DNA from: an uncultured Oscillospiraceae bacterium
GTDB taxonomy: Bacteria > Bacillota > Clostridia > Oscillospirales > Oscillospiraceae
NCBI GenBank assembly: GCA_958438185.1
Contig: CAUBQU010000120.1
Location: forward strand, 1 to 5,026
Direction of reading: 5' to 3'
Length of the DNA stretch: 5,026 nucleotides
The position numbers and the translations under genes are program-made. The stretch's first letter is position 1; every line of letters begins with the position of its first letter. Below the pieces are notes generated by a model that was given only the letters and a program-made list of their open reading frames with translations, was not told the origin of the DNA and did no database searches. Below are positions 5,012 through 5,026 of this stretch, in pieces.

Positions 5012-5026
5012 GGAATACGCACAGAC

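Overview
The window is a stretch of a GC-rich bacterial genome in which every supported gene lies on the minus strand, so the genes read from right to left. Strong GGAGG-type ribosome binding sites, a lipobox lipoprotein signal peptide on the solute-binding protein, and mixed GC-rich and AT-rich codon choice suggest a high-GC Firmicute of the Clostridia (Oscillospiraceae-like). That placement is an inference; no rRNA or marker gene is present.

Right part (about 980-5026): one compact operon. A TATAAT -10 box sits at the right edge, with its -35 partner beyond the window. It is followed by a CobW/COG0523-family P-loop GTPase (probable metallochaperone or metal-centre activator), a lipoprotein solute-binding protein of the NMT1/SsuA type, an SsuB/TauB-like ATPase and an SsuC-like permease. 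Gaps are 29 bp and 6 bp, and the permease start overlaps the end of the ATPase gene. Two GC-rich hairpins follow the permease; the first is followed by a run of T and is a good terminator. Together the last three genes would make an importer for a small organic molecule or precursor. The GTPase at the head of the operon suggests that uptake is tied to a metal-dependent enzyme encoded elsewhere.

The most striking feature is in the solute-binding protein: one in-frame TAG at codon 181 splits an otherwise intact 379-codon gene, with no frameshift and family-like sequence on both sides. It may be a recent nonsense mutation, a base-calling error, or a translated (suppressed or recoded) amber codon. 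The permease also ends in TAG, directly before the terminators, so TAG does act as a stop here.

Left part (1-about 880): two small genes in a likely operon, a 67-residue protein of unknown function followed by a 68-residue Arc-type ribbon-helix-helix DNA-binding protein. A 15-bp inverted repeat (CATTAC-AGG-GTAATG) upstream is a candidate operator. At the far left is the first 48 codons of another minus-strand gene that runs out of the window. It has an excellent ribosome binding site and a fully consensus promoter (TTGACA, 17 bp, TATAAT) overlaid by inverted repeats.

No RNA genes, CRISPR arrays, insertion sequences or attachment sites were seen, and no gene-free stretch exceeds 300 bases.
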